DNA from: Deinococcus deserti VCD115
GTDB lineage: Bacteria > Deinococcota > Deinococci > Deinococcales > Deinococcaceae
Assembly (NCBI RefSeq): GCF_000020685.1
Contig: NC_012528.1
Span: 248,001-312,000, forward strand
Length of the DNA: 64,000 nt
Direction of reading: 5' to 3'
Each line of letters begins with the position of its first letter. Position 1 is the first letter of the stretch. Under the pieces are notes generated by a model. That model was not told the DNA's origin. It saw only the letters and a program-made list of their open reading frames with translations, and made no database searches. Positions 9,153 to 19,311 of the stretch are shown here, piece after piece. Made by a program: the position numbers and the translations under genes.

Positions 9153-9835
9153 TGCACCTGCCTCTGACGCAGCACATGCTGGAGATCAGAAAGGAAAGCG
9201 CAAGGCTGGAGTACCAGCAGCAATTGCTCCCTCACAACAATCAGGGGAGCTTAAGACAACCAGGCAATCGGATGCGTTTCCACACGACTTCAGTTGCCAT
9301 TGCCGACTGTCCTGGAACCCGACGTCCTAAGGGTCAGGAGCGTGTCAGACCTTATATTCGGGCCTTGCAAACCATGGAAGAGGATGTTCGAATCCGACAA
9401 TGCACGCTGTTCGTGATAGCACTGACGCTATGCAGGTCATCCGGACTGCCCTCGACGCAGAGCAGGCAGTACTTTATGCGGTCTGGAAAACTTTTAGGAC
9501 GTTCGACTTGAATGGACCTAAGAAGGCAGTGTCGGCCGACCCGGAAAGCAGCCAGTAAAAGCGGGATTCAGGAGGCAGATGCCCGCACTGATCGCAGCGG
9601 GCCATCGCCTTCTGGATGAAGAGTGGAGGGCCGCACAGAGTACTCCTCAGTCCTCAGTTTCGCGCACGCCGCCTTGCAGCAGCCCGCAGGAACAACACTC
9701 AAGCACCAATAGCCAGCTGGGCTTCGCAAGCGACACTTTTACCTGGGCAGGCCGTCATAGCGCCGGCACCCCCAGGGACCTCAACCCCTCTCCACTGCTG
9801 GCCCAGAACCTGCATCACCTTCTGCCGTGTGCACG
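9153..9835. other. Gene-free stretch between response regulator and rtcB
   Basis: Only short frames with arginine- or serine-rich, non-protein-like translations on both strands. I see no domain, no strong hairpin and no repeat. Confidence 0.4.
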
Positions 9836-11224
9836 TTAAATGTCCTGCCTGCCGGTATCCATCCGTACGACTCTGGGCATAAATCTGGCGACCACGTCCA
9901 CCAGATCAGCCTGGCTGGCCATGACCCTGTCGATGTTTTTATACGCCTGGGGCGCCTCATCTACACCGCCGCCCATCACCGTGACGTCCCGCGCTTCCAG
10001 GTACTCCTTCACAGCGCTTCGGCTCAGCTCGCGTTCCGCCTGCTTGCGACCCAGCAGGCGACCTGAACCGTGTGACGCGCTCTCCAGAGCCTGGGTATTG
10101 CCCTTCCCCCGAACGACATACCCTGGGTCAGCCATACTCCCGGGAATAATCCCGAGCTGACCCTGTCCGGCGGGGGTGGCCCCCTTGCGATGCACAATGA
10201 CCTCGCGTCCATCCGGCATCCGCTGTTTCCAGGCCAGGTTGTGGCTGTTGCGGACAGTCACGAGGGGTTTGACTCCCAGTGCTCGTGCGATGCGTGCGTG
10301 AATCACCTCATGATTGGCCAGCGCGTACCGACCCGCGAGATTCATAGCGGTCCAGTAAGCCTGGCCCTCATCCCGGTCCATGTCCAGCCAGGCAAGCTTG
10401 CGGGCGTCCGGGTCAAGGTCTGGATGAAGATTCTGCGCAACCTGGGTGTAATGACCAGCGACCTGGGCGCCGAAACCGCGCGAACCGGAGTGGGACAGAA
10501 GGGCAATGTACTGTCCCGGCGCCAACCCCAGATCGGCGGCCTCAAGCGTCAGGGTACCGAACTCCACGAAATGATTTCCTGACCCACTGGTTCCGAGCTG
10601 CTCCGCCGCTTTGTTCCTTAACTGGCGGAGCAGGGGAAGCTCATGCCAGGTATCTTCATCCAGCACCGCGTGGTCTGGGCGCAGCTTGCGCTCCCAGGCA
10701 TGCCCCGCACCAAAGCGGGTATTGCGACGGAGGAGACGAACTTCGTCTTCACGCGAGAGGTTGGCAACCGGCAGCACGCTCAGGGCCATCGCACATCCGA
10801 TATCGACTCCAACGGCGTAAGGGATCACGGCGTGATCCGTGGCGAGCACACCCCCTATAGGCAGTCCGAACCCGACATGCGCGTCCGGCATCAGTGCGCC
10901 GGCGACGCTGATTGGAAGACGCATCGCGGTGTCCATCTGGGCGCGGGTGTTCTCGTCGATCAACTCAGAGCCCCACTCGGTATAGGACAGAGGCCGCTCC
11001 CGGAGCGTGTCGGGAAAGCGGGCTGCTTGACCCAGAAGTTCCCGGCCGAGGTCAGCGTAGAGGGGGTCCCTGATGAACGCCTCAGGACGGTGCAGGACGC
11101 GACCGAGTTCTGCTCTGATCTCATCGTTTGTTTGGCCTGCGGTCTCCCGGTGCCGGGCCGCATTCAACGCAAGGCCGATGGCTTTGCCCGTAAAGCCGAG
11201 TGCTGTGATGTCATTCCCGTTCAT
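9836..11224 (-). CDS. rtcB: RNA-splicing ligase RtcB
   Basis: 462 residues. RtcB joins RNA 2',3'-cyclic phosphate (or 3'-phosphate) ends to 5'-OH ends, using GTP and Mn2+ through a covalent guanylyl-histidine. Hallmarks in order: MPDAHVGFGLPIGG (about 112-125), the metal-binding Asp and Cys in GVDIGCAMAL (D141, C144), GSGNHFVEFG with metal His218, SHSGSRGFG with His245, HRKGATP (about 344-350), and SHGSGR with His384 as the probable GMP acceptor. All key residues appear intact. The chosen ATG at 11224 has a GCAGG just upstream. The gene stands alone; no archease or RtcR-type regulator is next to it. In a damage-tolerant host it probably repairs cleaved tRNA or other RNA. Confidence 0.95.
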   Translation of the reverse strand: MNGNDITALGFTGKAIGLALNAARHRETAGQTNDEIRAELGRVLHRPEAFIRDPLYADLGRELLGQAARFPDTLRERPLSYTEWGSELIDENTRAQMDTAMRLPISVAGALMPDAHVGFGLPIGGVLATDHAVIPYAVGVDIGCAMALSVLPVANLSREDEVRLLRRNTRFGAGHAWERKLRPDHAVLDEDTWHELPLLRQLRNKAAEQLGTSGSGNHFVEFGTLTLEAADLGLAPGQYIALLSHSGSRGFGAQVAGHYTQVAQNLHPDLDPDARKLAWLDMDRDEGQAYWTAMNLAGRYALANHEVIHARIARALGVKPLVTVRNSHNLAWKQRMPDGREVIVHRKGATPAGQGQLGIIPGSMADPGYVVRGKGNTQALESASHGSGRLLGRKQAERELSRSAVKEYLEARDVTVMGGGVDEAPQAYKNIDRVMASQADLVDVVARFMPRVVRMDTGRQDI

Positions 11225-11725
11225 AGTGGCCTGCTTTTTTGTCCGGAACTTCTGAAATGCGCGTCACTCTGCTGGTCGCTGGTCGATCTCCATCAGGATG
11301 ATCAATGGACTGGTGAGAGGAATTATCTTTTTGCCGCGCAGCCTCCATATCACTGTATTTATCGAACGGTGAAAACGGATATCTTCTGGCCCTCTCCAAC
11401 GCTTCAGCACCAAACCCAAATTGGGGGGAACTGGGTAGACAGCCTCCTCAGGTACTGCGCACTCAATCTGCAGTCAGGGCTCTGCGATATTCAGCTAGAG
11501 CCCAACCATCGTGGCAGGTGGCAAAGCGGTGCAGGTTTCCAGGACGCCTGAAAGGCGACCGGGGCCGGCACATCTCGGTGACGGCTCAGACCTGACCACC
11601 CTCCGACGCACCATTGCGCTATGGTGACCGTCTATGCCGTTGCCCGTTAGCGACAACGCCGAACCTCCGAGTTCGACTCACAATCCTGCACCTCTGGTAC
11701 GCACCATCAGGCCTGGTGGTGCGCC
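11225..11725. other. Intergenic region between rtcB and the CNNM pair
   Basis: This 501-bp gap separates divergent genes, so it should hold both promoters. I see no convincing gene and cannot place either promoter with confidence. Confidence 0.35.
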
Positions 11726-13039
11726 TTGACGGCTGCGCTTCCGTTTCTGGTCATCCTGATGATGGTGGCCCTGAATGCGCTCTATGTGGCTGCAGAATTC
11801 GCTACCGTCGGCTCACGGCGCTCCCGCGTGCAGGAAGCCGCTGAGGGTGGCCACCGCACAGCCGCGGACCTGCTGGACATTCTGAAAGACCCCAAGCGCC
11901 TCGATACCTATGTTGCCGCCTGTCAGATCGGGATCACCCTCAGCAGCCTGGTCGCGGGAGCGTATGGTCAGGCGCAGCTGATTCCCCTCCTGACTCCCGT
12001 CGTCGGGCCGGTGGGTGGTCCGGTCCTGGCGACTGTGCTGGTCCTGGTGTTGATCACGGCCCTGCAGGTGGTTCTGGGTGAATTGCTGCCCAAGACAGTC
12101 GCGCTGCGGTACCCGGAGCGGCTGGCCATGGCCACCCTGCGTCCCATACAGTTCAGCCTCTTCGTGTTCCGGCCACTCATCAGCCTCTTTAACGGCACGG
12201 CCTTTTTCCTGATGCGGGCCTTGAAGCTCCAGGTGGACCACAGCCACGCTCACGTTCATTCCCCCGAAGAGCTTGAGGACCTGTACCGGCAGAGTGCCCG
12301 CGGAGGCCTGATCGACGCCAGTGAGCGCAACATGGTTGCGGGGGTTCTGAACGTCGAAGACCGGGTCGTCCGGGAGATCATGACACCGCGCACCAAACTC
12401 GTCGTCGTGCCTGGGCACCTTACCGTCAGAGAAGCGCTTGCACGCCTGGCGAACACGCCGTATACCCGCTTCCCGGTCAGCGGCGACACCCCTGATGATG
12501 TGACCGGCATCATCCACCTGCGTCAGCTGTTCCTGGCAGGTGAGAGCCAGCCGGGTCGACTGGTCAGTGATGTGGCCCGCCCGCCGTTGATCGTGGCCGA
12601 GAGCATGCCGGTTCCGGAACTCTGGAGGCGGCTGCGTGAAGCGTCCAGGCACGCTGCCATTGCCGTGGACGAGTACGGTGGCGTGGCCGGCATGGCCACC
12701 CTGGAAGACGCCCTGGAAGAGATTTTCGGGGAGATGCAAGACGAGTTCGACCACGAAGAGGACCCCATTACGGTCGATGGTGACCGGGTGCTGGTCCGCG
12801 GTGACGTGCTGATTGACCTGCTCAATGACCGCTTCGAGCTGGATTTGCCCACCGATGAGGTGGATACCGTCAGCGGCCTGATGTGGCACGAACTGGGCCG
12901 GCTGCCGATGGTAGGCGACGAGGCTGGCGTGCGAAACCTGACCCTGCGCGTCGAGGCGATGGACCGCCGGGCGGTGCAGCGGGCGAGTTTCATCCTGCCG
13001 AGAGGCACCACGGACGGCGACACCGGGAGGACGGTCTGA
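11726..13039 (+). CDS. CNNM/CorC-type membrane protein with CBS pair (hemolysin family), copy 1
   Basis: 437 residues, starting at a TTG preceded by GGTGG. The N-terminal CNNM domain has about four membrane segments, with FLVILMMVALNALYVAAEFA at the start and VVLGELLPKTVALRYPE after the third. A CBS pair follows (VREIMTPRTKLVVV; then HAAIAVDEYGGVAGMATLED), then a CorC/HlyC C-terminal domain. The family is linked to divalent cation (Mg2+/Co2+) export or homeostasis rather than haemolysis, despite its old name. The next gene is a paralogue whose ATG overlaps this stop by one base (TGATG), so both are made together and may form a heteromeric complex. Confidence 0.9.
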   Translation: MTAALPFLVILMMVALNALYVAAEFATVGSRRSRVQEAAEGGHRTAADLLDILKDPKRLDTYVAACQIGITLSSLVAGAYGQAQLIPLLTPVVGPVGGPVLATVLVLVLITALQVVLGELLPKTVALRYPERLAMATLRPIQFSLFVFRPLISLFNGTAFFLMRALKLQVDHSHAHVHSPEELEDLYRQSARGGLIDASERNMVAGVLNVEDRVVREIMTPRTKLVVVPGHLTVREALARLANTPYTRFPVSGDTPDDVTGIIHLRQLFLAGESQPGRLVSDVARPPLIVAESMPVPELWRRLREASRHAAIAVDEYGGVAGMATLEDALEEIFGEMQDEFDHEEDPITVDGDRVLVRGDVLIDLLNDRFELDLPTDEVDTVSGLMWHELGRLPMVGDEAGVRNLTLRVEAMDRRAVQRASFILPRGTTDGDTGRTV

Positions 13040-14364
13040 TGCAGGATGTCTTCGTCCCCCTCGTGGTGATCGTGATCCTGGTGGTCCTCAATGGCCTTTT
13101 TGTCGCTGCAGAGTTCGCCCTGGTGGCCTCCCGCCGGTCCCGCCTGAACACACTGGCAGACACCGGGAATCCAGCAGCGCGCTGGCTGACGGCCGTTTTC
13201 GACGATGAAACCGGGAAGGACCGCTATATCGCCATTGCGCAGTTGGGCATCACGCTGGCCTCGATCGGGCTGGGCATGTACGGCGAGCCCGTGATTGCCA
13301 GCTGGCTGTATGGACCGTTCGAGGGTGCGGGTCTCTCTTATGCGGCGGCGCATACGGCCGGGTTCATCATTGCGCTGAGCGCGATCACGTTCATGCACGT
13401 GGTGTTCGGGGAAATGATTCCCAAAGCCCTCGCCTTGCAGGCGCCGGAAGCCGTCAGCCTGCAGGTCAACCCACTGATGCGTGTCTTCGGCTTTCTCTTC
13501 CGGCCCCTGATCATCCTCCTGAACGTTCTGGCCCTTGGGCTGATGCGGGCGCTGCGCATCCGGGAGCCGGGAAAAAACGCGTTCCTGTACACCAGCAAGG
13601 AACTCAGCATCATTACGGACGAAAGTGCCGAAAGTGGGCAGCTGGGCGGCGTACAGCGGGACCTGATCCAGAACATCTTTGCGCTTGAGGACCGCACGGC
13701 CCAGGAGCTGATGACACCCCGCTCCAGTCTGGAGGCCCTTTCCATCCATGCACCACCTGACGAGGTCACCCGACGGATCGCCGGGTCGCCGCGCAGCCGG
13801 TACCCCGTCTACGAGGACAATCTCGACGAAATCATCGGGGTATTGCACGTCAAGGACTTCATTCGCGCACGCGTATCGGGCGGGTCGCCTCAACTGGGCC
13901 GGCTGATCCGTCCGCTGCCCAGCGTCGCGGCGTCCACAAGTGCCGAGCATCTGCTCGCGCTGTTCAAGCGCGAACGCCTGCACGCAGCTCTGGTGGTCGA
14001 CGAGTTCGGCGGCACCCTTGGCTTCGTCACCATGGATGACCTGATCGAGGACGTGATGGAGGAGGAAGACGCGGGGTCGTCCGACTGGGTGCAGACGAAC
14101 CCGGACGGCTCGCTGATCCTGAACGGCGAGGTCACGCTGAGCGAACTGCGTGAGGACCATGGCCTGAATCTGCACAGTGAGGACGCGACGACCATTGCAG
14201 GGCTGCTGCTCGGGGAGTATGGGACAGTGCCGGCTGCAGGAACCACCGTGTTTGTGCAGGGCCACGATCTGACGGCTGAAGACGTGCAGGGCCTCAAGAT
14301 CACCCGTGTCCGGGTTCGGCCCGTCGCTTCTCCTGATGAGGTCAGCACCACCGGGACGTCATAG
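13039..14364 (+). CDS. CNNM/CorC-type membrane protein with CBS pair (hemolysin family), copy 2
   Basis: 441 residues from the ATG at 13039, which overlaps the stop of copy 1. It has the same architecture: CNNM membrane domain (VVIVILVVLNGLFVAAEFAL near the start and HVVFGEMIPKALALQAPE), a CBS pair (AQELMTPRSSLEAL; HAALVVDEFGGTLGFVTMDD), and a CorC-type C-terminus with SLILNGEVTLSEL. Tandem unequal copies are common for this family. The two proteins are clearly paralogous but diverged, so this is not a recent duplication. Likely role: divalent metal transport at the cytoplasmic membrane. Confidence 0.9.
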   Translation: MQDVFVPLVVIVILVVLNGLFVAAEFALVASRRSRLNTLADTGNPAARWLTAVFDDETGKDRYIAIAQLGITLASIGLGMYGEPVIASWLYGPFEGAGLSYAAAHTAGFIIALSAITFMHVVFGEMIPKALALQAPEAVSLQVNPLMRVFGFLFRPLIILLNVLALGLMRALRIREPGKNAFLYTSKELSIITDESAESGQLGGVQRDLIQNIFALEDRTAQELMTPRSSLEALSIHAPPDEVTRRIAGSPRSRYPVYEDNLDEIIGVLHVKDFIRARVSGGSPQLGRLIRPLPSVAASTSAEHLLALFKRERLHAALVVDEFGGTLGFVTMDDLIEDVMEEEDAGSSDWVQTNPDGSLILNGEVTLSELREDHGLNLHSEDATTIAGLLLGEYGTVPAAGTTVFVQGHDLTAEDVQGLKITRVRVRPVASPDEVSTTGTS

Positions 14365-14618
14365 GCCGACGGTCAGTGACGACCTGGAAGTCGACCGTGA
14401 CGTTACGCCCACTCCCGTGTATCAACGTAATCTCCCCAACCCATCCGCGAGAATGCAGTACCCCGTTGATGCCCTGCCGAAGAAGTGATCATGGCAGGCT
14501 GACGCGGTGCATAAGCAAACAACGGGGACAACTGACGGAAGTGCGATCTGCACGGCCGGAATCTGGCCCAGCCTGGGCGGTTGACGAGGTGTGAATACCG
14601 CCATGGAATAGAGGAATC

Positions 14619-14640
14619 AAAGCGGCCTCCGGGTCGCTTT
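14619..14640 (+). terminator. Weak hairpin after the CNNM pair
   Basis: AAAGCG (14619-14624) pairs with CGCTTT (14635-14640), with extra GCC/GGT pairing inside, followed by CTTCT. It lies about 255 bp beyond the second CNNM gene, so its link to that operon is uncertain. The rest of 14365-14954 shows no gene. Confidence 0.35.
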
Positions 14641-14954
14641 CTTCTGTATGGTGTCTCAGGATGGCCTGCAGCACCCTCGCCTCCTGACAGGGCAATCAGG
14701 AATTGGACGCTGACTCCAGCGGCGCGGCTCTCACCCACACACCATGGACTCGCCTCTAAGGGGCCATTTGCGCGGGCTTCATGAGCCGAAGCGCCGCCAG
14801 TGTCCCGTGCACCCCAGTCTCAGCACTTCGGTTTGCCTCCACCAGGTACACGTCTCCTGTCAGCAGGGAGAATCCACCCTACCCCCCCTTGTGGGTAAAC
14901 CTTCCTGAATCCTGGCAGATCATGTCCTGCTCCGGGTCCAGCTAGCCTGCTGGT

Positions 14955-15224
14955 ATGTCCACGCCGAGCCCTTGCCTGCTGGTGATCGTGCCGGGGAACT
15001 GGGAAGCAGTGCCCGAAGGCGTGCAGGAACTCAAGCGGTATATGGCGCATGAAGTGGGTGGCACGCTGACAGTCCAGCGCACACCTGCACCACTGCGGTT
15101 CCCCCTCGTCCTGCCTATTGGAGTGTGGCCGCCAGGCAGTTGGCGAGTGGCACGCCAGGATATTGAGCTTGTGCTGATGTCACAGGCGTTTTTCAGCCTG
15201 GGGTGGCTGGAAGAAGTATCGTAA
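14955..15224 (+). CDS. Small hypothetical protein
   Basis: 89 residues with a balanced composition and good codon use (CLLVIVPGNWEAVPEGVQEL near the start). No signal peptide, membrane span or known motif. A TAGCCT hexamer six bases before the ATG, with no Shine-Dalgarno site, fits a leaderless start and supports a real gene. It ends about 170 bp before the converging dehydrogenase operon. I do not recognise the family. Confidence 0.45.
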   Translation: MSTPSPCLLVIVPGNWEAVPEGVQELKRYMAHEVGGTLTVQRTPAPLRFPLVLPIGVWPPGSWRVARQDIELVLMSQAFFSLGWLEEVS

Positions 15225-15395
15225 TCCTTTTCCTCCAGCCCCCACGACCTGCACACTGGTTCCCGCTTCTATTCAGAGCCCGCAACACCGCAACCTGTGC
15301 TCAATCAGTTGTACGGCCCTGTGGCTTCCCAGCTGGCTGCCCCGCGCGGCGTGCAGCTGCCTCCTGCGTTGCCAGAAGGGCCAACCCCAAGGTAT

Positions 15396-16391
15396 TCAGA
15401 GGTGGACCGCCTGTGCTCCAGCTTCTGCCTGATACGCGGCCAGAACCACACGCAAGGCCTGGTACCCGGCGTGCCAGTCTGCTCCTGACGAGTGCTCCCG
15501 CAGCGTACACACGTTCAGAAAATCACGGAGCATCAGGGCGTTCAGGTCGGTTCCATACCCGGCCCAGTGACGGCCCTCCGAATTGGTGATGGCAAGCGAC
15601 TCGGCAAAAACGTCCAGCGTCTGCAGGCCCTGGGTTCCGGTGACGTCAAGTTTGAGGTGACCCCAGCGCGGATACGTGCGTGGGCGGCTCCAGGATGAAT
15701 CTATGGTGGCGCTGGCACCAGAGGCAAAGCGCAGCGTCACCAGGGCAGCTGCGTCCACCCGGGCATGCTCCGGCAGAACCCACTCGGGTACCGGCACAAG
15801 CCGGGCATATACCGTCTCCACCTGCTCGCCGAACAGATGAAACAGATCGGCCAGGTGAACGATATGATCCATTCCTGCGCCGCCACCCGCCATCAGCGGA
15901 TCACTGAACCACTGGCGCTCCCGGTCGGGGCAGACGCTGTGATTCACGCCACCATAGGCGAGTATCTGTCCCAGACCACCGGTCAGCACCATGTGCCGCA
16001 GGTTCTGTACCTCCGGAGAGAAGCGCACCGGGAAGGCGGTGCGGAACTCGACTCCTGCCTGCAAGCAGGCCTGATTCATGGCGCGGGCGTCATCCAGAGT
16101 GAGGGCGATGGGTTTCTCGCACAGAACGTGTGCGCCTGCCTGCGCAGCAGCCTCGACCAGAAAACGGTGCCGCGCCGTTTCACTGCATACGATCACGCCG
16201 TCCGGACCGGACTCCAACAACTGCGCGAGAGGCAGATGACGCAGCCCGGTCCGGGCCGCGAATTCTGCGGCGAGGTGAGGGGAATCCTCACTGAACCCTA
16301 GAAGCTCGACGTGCTTACAACCAGTCAGCCACGCTGCGTAGGCGTCGGCATGAACATGTGCGGCCCCCAGAAGGGCGATGCGGGTGGGCAT
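15396..16391 (-). CDS. Gfo/Idh/MocA-family NAD(P)-dependent oxidoreductase, last gene of the sugar importer operon
   Basis: 331 residues. The N-terminal Rossmann fold starts with IALLGAAHVHADAYAAWL, followed by the family motif CEKPIALTLDDARAM (the EKP Lys is a conserved catalytic/NAD-site residue). The C-terminal alpha/beta domain includes GGGAGMDHIVHLADLFHLF with the usual catalytic His. Family members oxidise or reduce sugars, inositols and their derivatives. Its ATG overlaps the stop of the preceding dehydrogenase (TAATG), so it is translated as part of the operon. Two dehydrogenases in one sugar importer operon suggest a two-step conversion, for example of an inositol or amino/keto sugar; the substrate is inference. 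Confidence 0.88.
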   Translation of the reverse strand: MPTRIALLGAAHVHADAYAAWLTGCKHVELLGFSEDSPHLAAEFAARTGLRHLPLAQLLESGPDGVIVCSETARHRFLVEAAAQAGAHVLCEKPIALTLDDARAMNQACLQAGVEFRTAFPVRFSPEVQNLRHMVLTGGLGQILAYGGVNHSVCPDRERQWFSDPLMAGGGAGMDHIVHLADLFHLFGEQVETVYARLVPVPEWVLPEHARVDAAALVTLRFASGASATIDSSWSRPRTYPRWGHLKLDVTGTQGLQTLDVFAESLAITNSEGRHWAGYGTDLNALMLRDFLNVCTLREHSSGADWHAGYQALRVVLAAYQAEAGAQAVHL

Positions 16392-17365
16392 TATGCGTCC
16401 TCCATCCCAACGGCCTGACCACTGGCCAGGCTGCGCCGGACCGCGTGACTCAGGGCCAGGGCAGCGCGGGCGTCCTCTGGCTCCACCAGGAACGGCAGAC
16501 CCTCTTCAATAGCCTGATAGGCATGCAAGAGTTCGGCGGCGTAGGGATCGCCCGCCAGGGCCGGAAGAGCCGCGCCCAACTGCCGCGGCTCCGGCTGTGG
16601 CCCATGCCTGCGCAGCGCCGCCGGAGCGTCGGAACTCCACTCGATGACGCCTCGCGTGCCGGCCAGGTCCAGCGCAGTGCGGAAAACCCCCGCGGGCGCC
16701 GCCCACCCGCCTTCGATCAGGCTGATGGCTCCGCTGATGTGCGAGAGCGTCACCTGGACCATCGTGCGCCCGCCGTGGTGGCGGCCCGCGGCGTAGACCG
16801 TATTCACCTCGCCCGCCACCCAGCGCGCAAAGTCAAGATCATGGATCATCAGGTCCAGGGGCACGCCTCCGCTCTGGGCTTCGTCCAGCAGCCAGCTTCC
16901 GGGAGCAGGAGGCGAACTGACACGGCTGAGCCGCAGCACCCGGGGAATACCGATATTTCCTGCCTGCACCTGATCCCAGGCTGCGCGGTACTGCGGGAAG
17001 AATCTCAGGACGTGCGCGACAAAGAGCCTCACTCCGGCAGTCCGGCAGGCGGCCATGATCCTGTCCGCCTCGGCGAGGGTCAGCGCCAGAGGCTTCTCAC
17101 AGATGACGTGCCGGCCTGCCCGCGCCGCCTGCACGGCCAGGTCGGGGTGGGTGGGGGTGGGGGTGCACAGGTCCACAATGTCGACCCGGTCCAGGAGTTC
17201 TTCTGTGCTGGCACAGGGACGCAGGTTGAACTCACGGGCGAACGTGCGCGCGCGCTCGTCTGGGGCATATACACAGGTGAGGACGCCCGGGCGGGTCTGC
17301 CATCCCTGGGCGTGGGTTCGTCCCATCAGGCCTGTGCCAATCAGTCCGACACTCAGGCCACTCAT
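16391..17365 (-). CDS. Gfo/Idh/MocA-family oxidoreductase
   Basis: 324 residues from the ATG at 17365, which overlaps the permease stop by 4 bp; the longer upstream frame is antisense noise. Starts with SVGLIGTGLMGRTHAQGW (dinucleotide-binding GxGxxG), then CEKPLALTLAEADRIM, then GGVPLDLMIHDLDFARW carrying the family's catalytic Asp/His pair. It is distinct from the following paralogue, so the pair probably acts on different substrates or on successive steps. Cytoplasmic enzyme; the neighbours show that it works on a sugar-like compound brought in by the linked ABC importer. Confidence 0.9.
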   Translation of the reverse strand: MSGLSVGLIGTGLMGRTHAQGWQTRPGVLTCVYAPDERARTFAREFNLRPCASTEELLDRVDIVDLCTPTPTHPDLAVQAARAGRHVICEKPLALTLAEADRIMAACRTAGVRLFVAHVLRFFPQYRAAWDQVQAGNIGIPRVLRLSRVSSPPAPGSWLLDEAQSGGVPLDLMIHDLDFARWVAGEVNTVYAAGRHHGGRTMVQVTLSHISGAISLIEGGWAAPAGVFRTALDLAGTRGVIEWSSDAPAALRRHGPQPEPRQLGAALPALAGDPYAAELLHAYQAIEEGLPFLVEPEDARAALALSHAVRRSLASGQAVGMEDA

Positions 17366-18207
17366 TTCAGGGCACCTCCGGTAATGCCACTGACCAGCTG
17401 ACGCGAGAAGATGATGTACAGCACCACCACAGGCACAATGGCCAGCGTCAGGGCCGCCAGGACGGCGTTGTAGTCGTTGACGAACTGCCCCAGGAAGGCG
17501 CTTGCTCCGAGCACAATGGTCTTGGTTTTTTCTCCAGGAGCGAGAATCAGAGGAAACCACAGGTCGTTCCAGATCGGAATCATACTGATCGCCGTGACCG
17601 CGCCCAGCGCTGGCCTGATAAGAGGAAGCGTCATGCCATAGATGCGGTACTCGCTGGCGCCGTCAATGCGGGCCGCTTCTTTCAGGTCGCGCGGAACCCC
17701 GCGCATGAAGGACGTGAGCACGAAGACGGCCAGTGGAATGCCCTGCGCCGTGTACACCAGAATCAGGGCCCAGAGGGTATTGACGAGGTGAAGACTGACC
17801 ATCAGGTTCAGAATGCCGATGGTCCCCAGGCGGATCGGAACCATGATCCCCACCGCCAGGTACAGGCCCAGCAGAGTATTGAGCCGGAACCGGTATTCGC
17901 TGAGGGCGAACGCCGCCATGCTGCTGAGCAGCAGAATCAGGGCGAGCGATCCCAGCGTGACCAGCAGGCTGTTCAGGAAGAAGAGTGAGAAGTTGGCTGA
18001 GCTGGCCAGCGTGTGATAGCCGTCAAGGGTAAAGGTGCTGGCGGTGGGCAGGGCAAAGGGATCCGAGAAGATGGCCAGGCGGTCCTTGAAGGAGTTGACG
18101 ATGATCAGCAGTGTCGGAAGGATGGCCAGCAGGGTGTAGAACATCAGCACAAGGTGCCCGAGCACCTGCCCGCGCCGGTTGAGCAGTGGCGCAGTGGACG
18201 CGCTCAC
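17362..18207 (-). CDS. Sugar ABC transporter permease, MalG-type
   Basis: 281 residues from a GTG at 18207. This GTG overlaps the upstream permease stop (GTGA) and has GAGG at the right distance, so I prefer it to an ATG at 18237 inside the previous gene. Six hydrophobic segments are visible. The cytoplasmic EAA loop that docks the ATPase reads [20 protein letters not shown]. It pairs with the MalF-type permease of the gene before it. The operon contains no ATPase gene. Confidence 0.9.
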   Translation of the reverse strand: MSASTAPLLNRRGQVLGHLVLMFYTLLAILPTLLIIVNSFKDRLAIFSDPFALPTASTFTLDGYHTLASSANFSLFFLNSLLVTLGSLALILLLSSMAAFALSEYRFRLNTLLGLYLAVGIMVPIRLGTIGILNLMVSLHLVNTLWALILVYTAQGIPLAVFVLTSFMRGVPRDLKEAARIDGASEYRIYGMTLPLIRPALGAVTAISMIPIWNDLWFPLILAPGEKTKTIVLGASAFLGQFVNDYNAVLAALTLAIVPVVVLYIIFSRQLVSGITGGALK

Positions 18208-19145
18208 AGCTGAACCTCGGTGATCCTGCGTTGCCACGCCGTCAGGTAGATCAGCAACCCGGCGAGGATCACAACCAGCATCACACCCGCTACGGCAGCG
18301 CCCATGTAGGGGTCACCGGACTGCAGCTGGTATCCGAAGAACGTCCGGTAGAACAGCGTTCCCAGGATGTCGGACGCAAAGTTCGGCCCTGCCAGCGCAC
18401 CCTGGGTGGAATAGATCAGGTCGAAGGCATTGAAATTTCCCACGAAGGTCAACACGCTGACGATGCCTACAGTCGGGAGAATAAGTGGCAGCTGGATGCG
18501 CCGGAAAATCGTCCAGGCGCCGGCCCCATCCAGCCGCGCCGCCTCGTACAGCTCCTCCGGAATTCGCACCAGAGCAGCCAGAAACAGCAGCATCGGAATG
18601 CCAATGTTCTGCCAGACACTGATCAGGGAAAGAGTCGGGAGCGCCGTGGCCGGCAGGCCCAGCCACGGCAGGTCGAACTCCTGCAGGTTGAGTGGCGTCA
18701 GCAGCGCCCTTTGCACGCCCCACGCCGGATTCAGAATCAGTTTCCAGGCAAAACCGATAATCACCACGGACAGAATTGTCGGAGTGAACAGCAGGGTCCG
18801 GTACACTGCGCTGCCCCGCAGGCGGAAGCTGAGCAGCACGGCCAGCAGCAGCCCCACCGGATTCTGGACCAGCATGTGCACCGCGAAAAACACAAAGTTA
18901 TTTTTCAGCGCGTTCCACATGGGCTGTGCGTACAGCTCCGATCCCAGGAGTTTCTGATAGTTGCTCAGCCCCACAAACACCGCCGACCCGTCCGGTGATC
19001 TGTTGTTCAGCGAAAGCCATAACGAGGACAGGATCGGGTAGATCATGACAAGGGTGTAGATCAGCAGGGCGGGAGCCAAAAACACCACCACGTGCCAGGG
19101 AAAGGGACGGCGTGTTCGTACGCGCGGCAGGGATCTGTCGGTCAT
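18204..19145 (-). CDS. Sugar ABC transporter permease, MalF-type
   Basis: 313 residues. It starts with a basic cytoplasmic segment, then [18 protein letters not shown], the typical first membrane span of MalF/UgpA-like permeases, and has about six spans. The EAA loop is [20 protein letters not shown]. It follows the binding-protein gene on the same strand, separated by a 166-bp gap with a hairpin at 19170-19202. It forms the channel with the next permease; substrate specificity is set mainly by the binding protein. Confidence 0.9.
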   Translation of the reverse strand: MTDRSLPRVRTRRPFPWHVVVFLAPALLIYTLVMIYPILSSLWLSLNNRSPDGSAVFVGLSNYQKLLGSELYAQPMWNALKNNFVFFAVHMLVQNPVGLLLAVLLSFRLRGSAVYRTLLFTPTILSVVIIGFAWKLILNPAWGVQRALLTPLNLQEFDLPWLGLPATALPTLSLISVWQNIGIPMLLFLAALVRIPEELYEAARLDGAGAWTIFRRIQLPLILPTVGIVSVLTFVGNFNAFDLIYSTQGALAGPNFASDILGTLFYRTFFGYQLQSGDPYMGAAVAGVMLVVILAGLLIYLTAWQRRITEVQL

Positions 19146-19169
19146 GCAGGCATCCTTCAGGTTCAGGAA

Positions 19170-19202
19170 AAGGCCCGACCAGTGAATACCGGTTCGGGCC
19201 TT
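19170..19202 (-). terminator. Hairpin between binding-protein and permease genes
   Basis: AAGGCCCGACC (19170-19180) pairs with GGTTCGGGCCTT (19191-19202) with one bulged base and a 10-nt loop. Inside an importer operon such a stem usually acts as a partial terminator or as protection against 3' decay, so that the binding protein is made in excess over the permeases. Confidence 0.55.
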
Positions 19203-19311
19203 AGTTCAGTAACGAAGAGGGAAACGGACTACGATTCCTTCCAGGCAGGGCAAGCACCGTGGGTTGATCTCACATCCGCGGCTCCAGGCCCTCGCCACGG
19301 GGGTGGCTGCT

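Noticed and set aside
12523..14265. Long minus-strand open frame (580 codons) opposite the CNNM genes
   Set aside because: Antisense to two clear membrane-protein genes; translation is Arg/Gln/His-rich with no domain. High-GC third positions create such frames.
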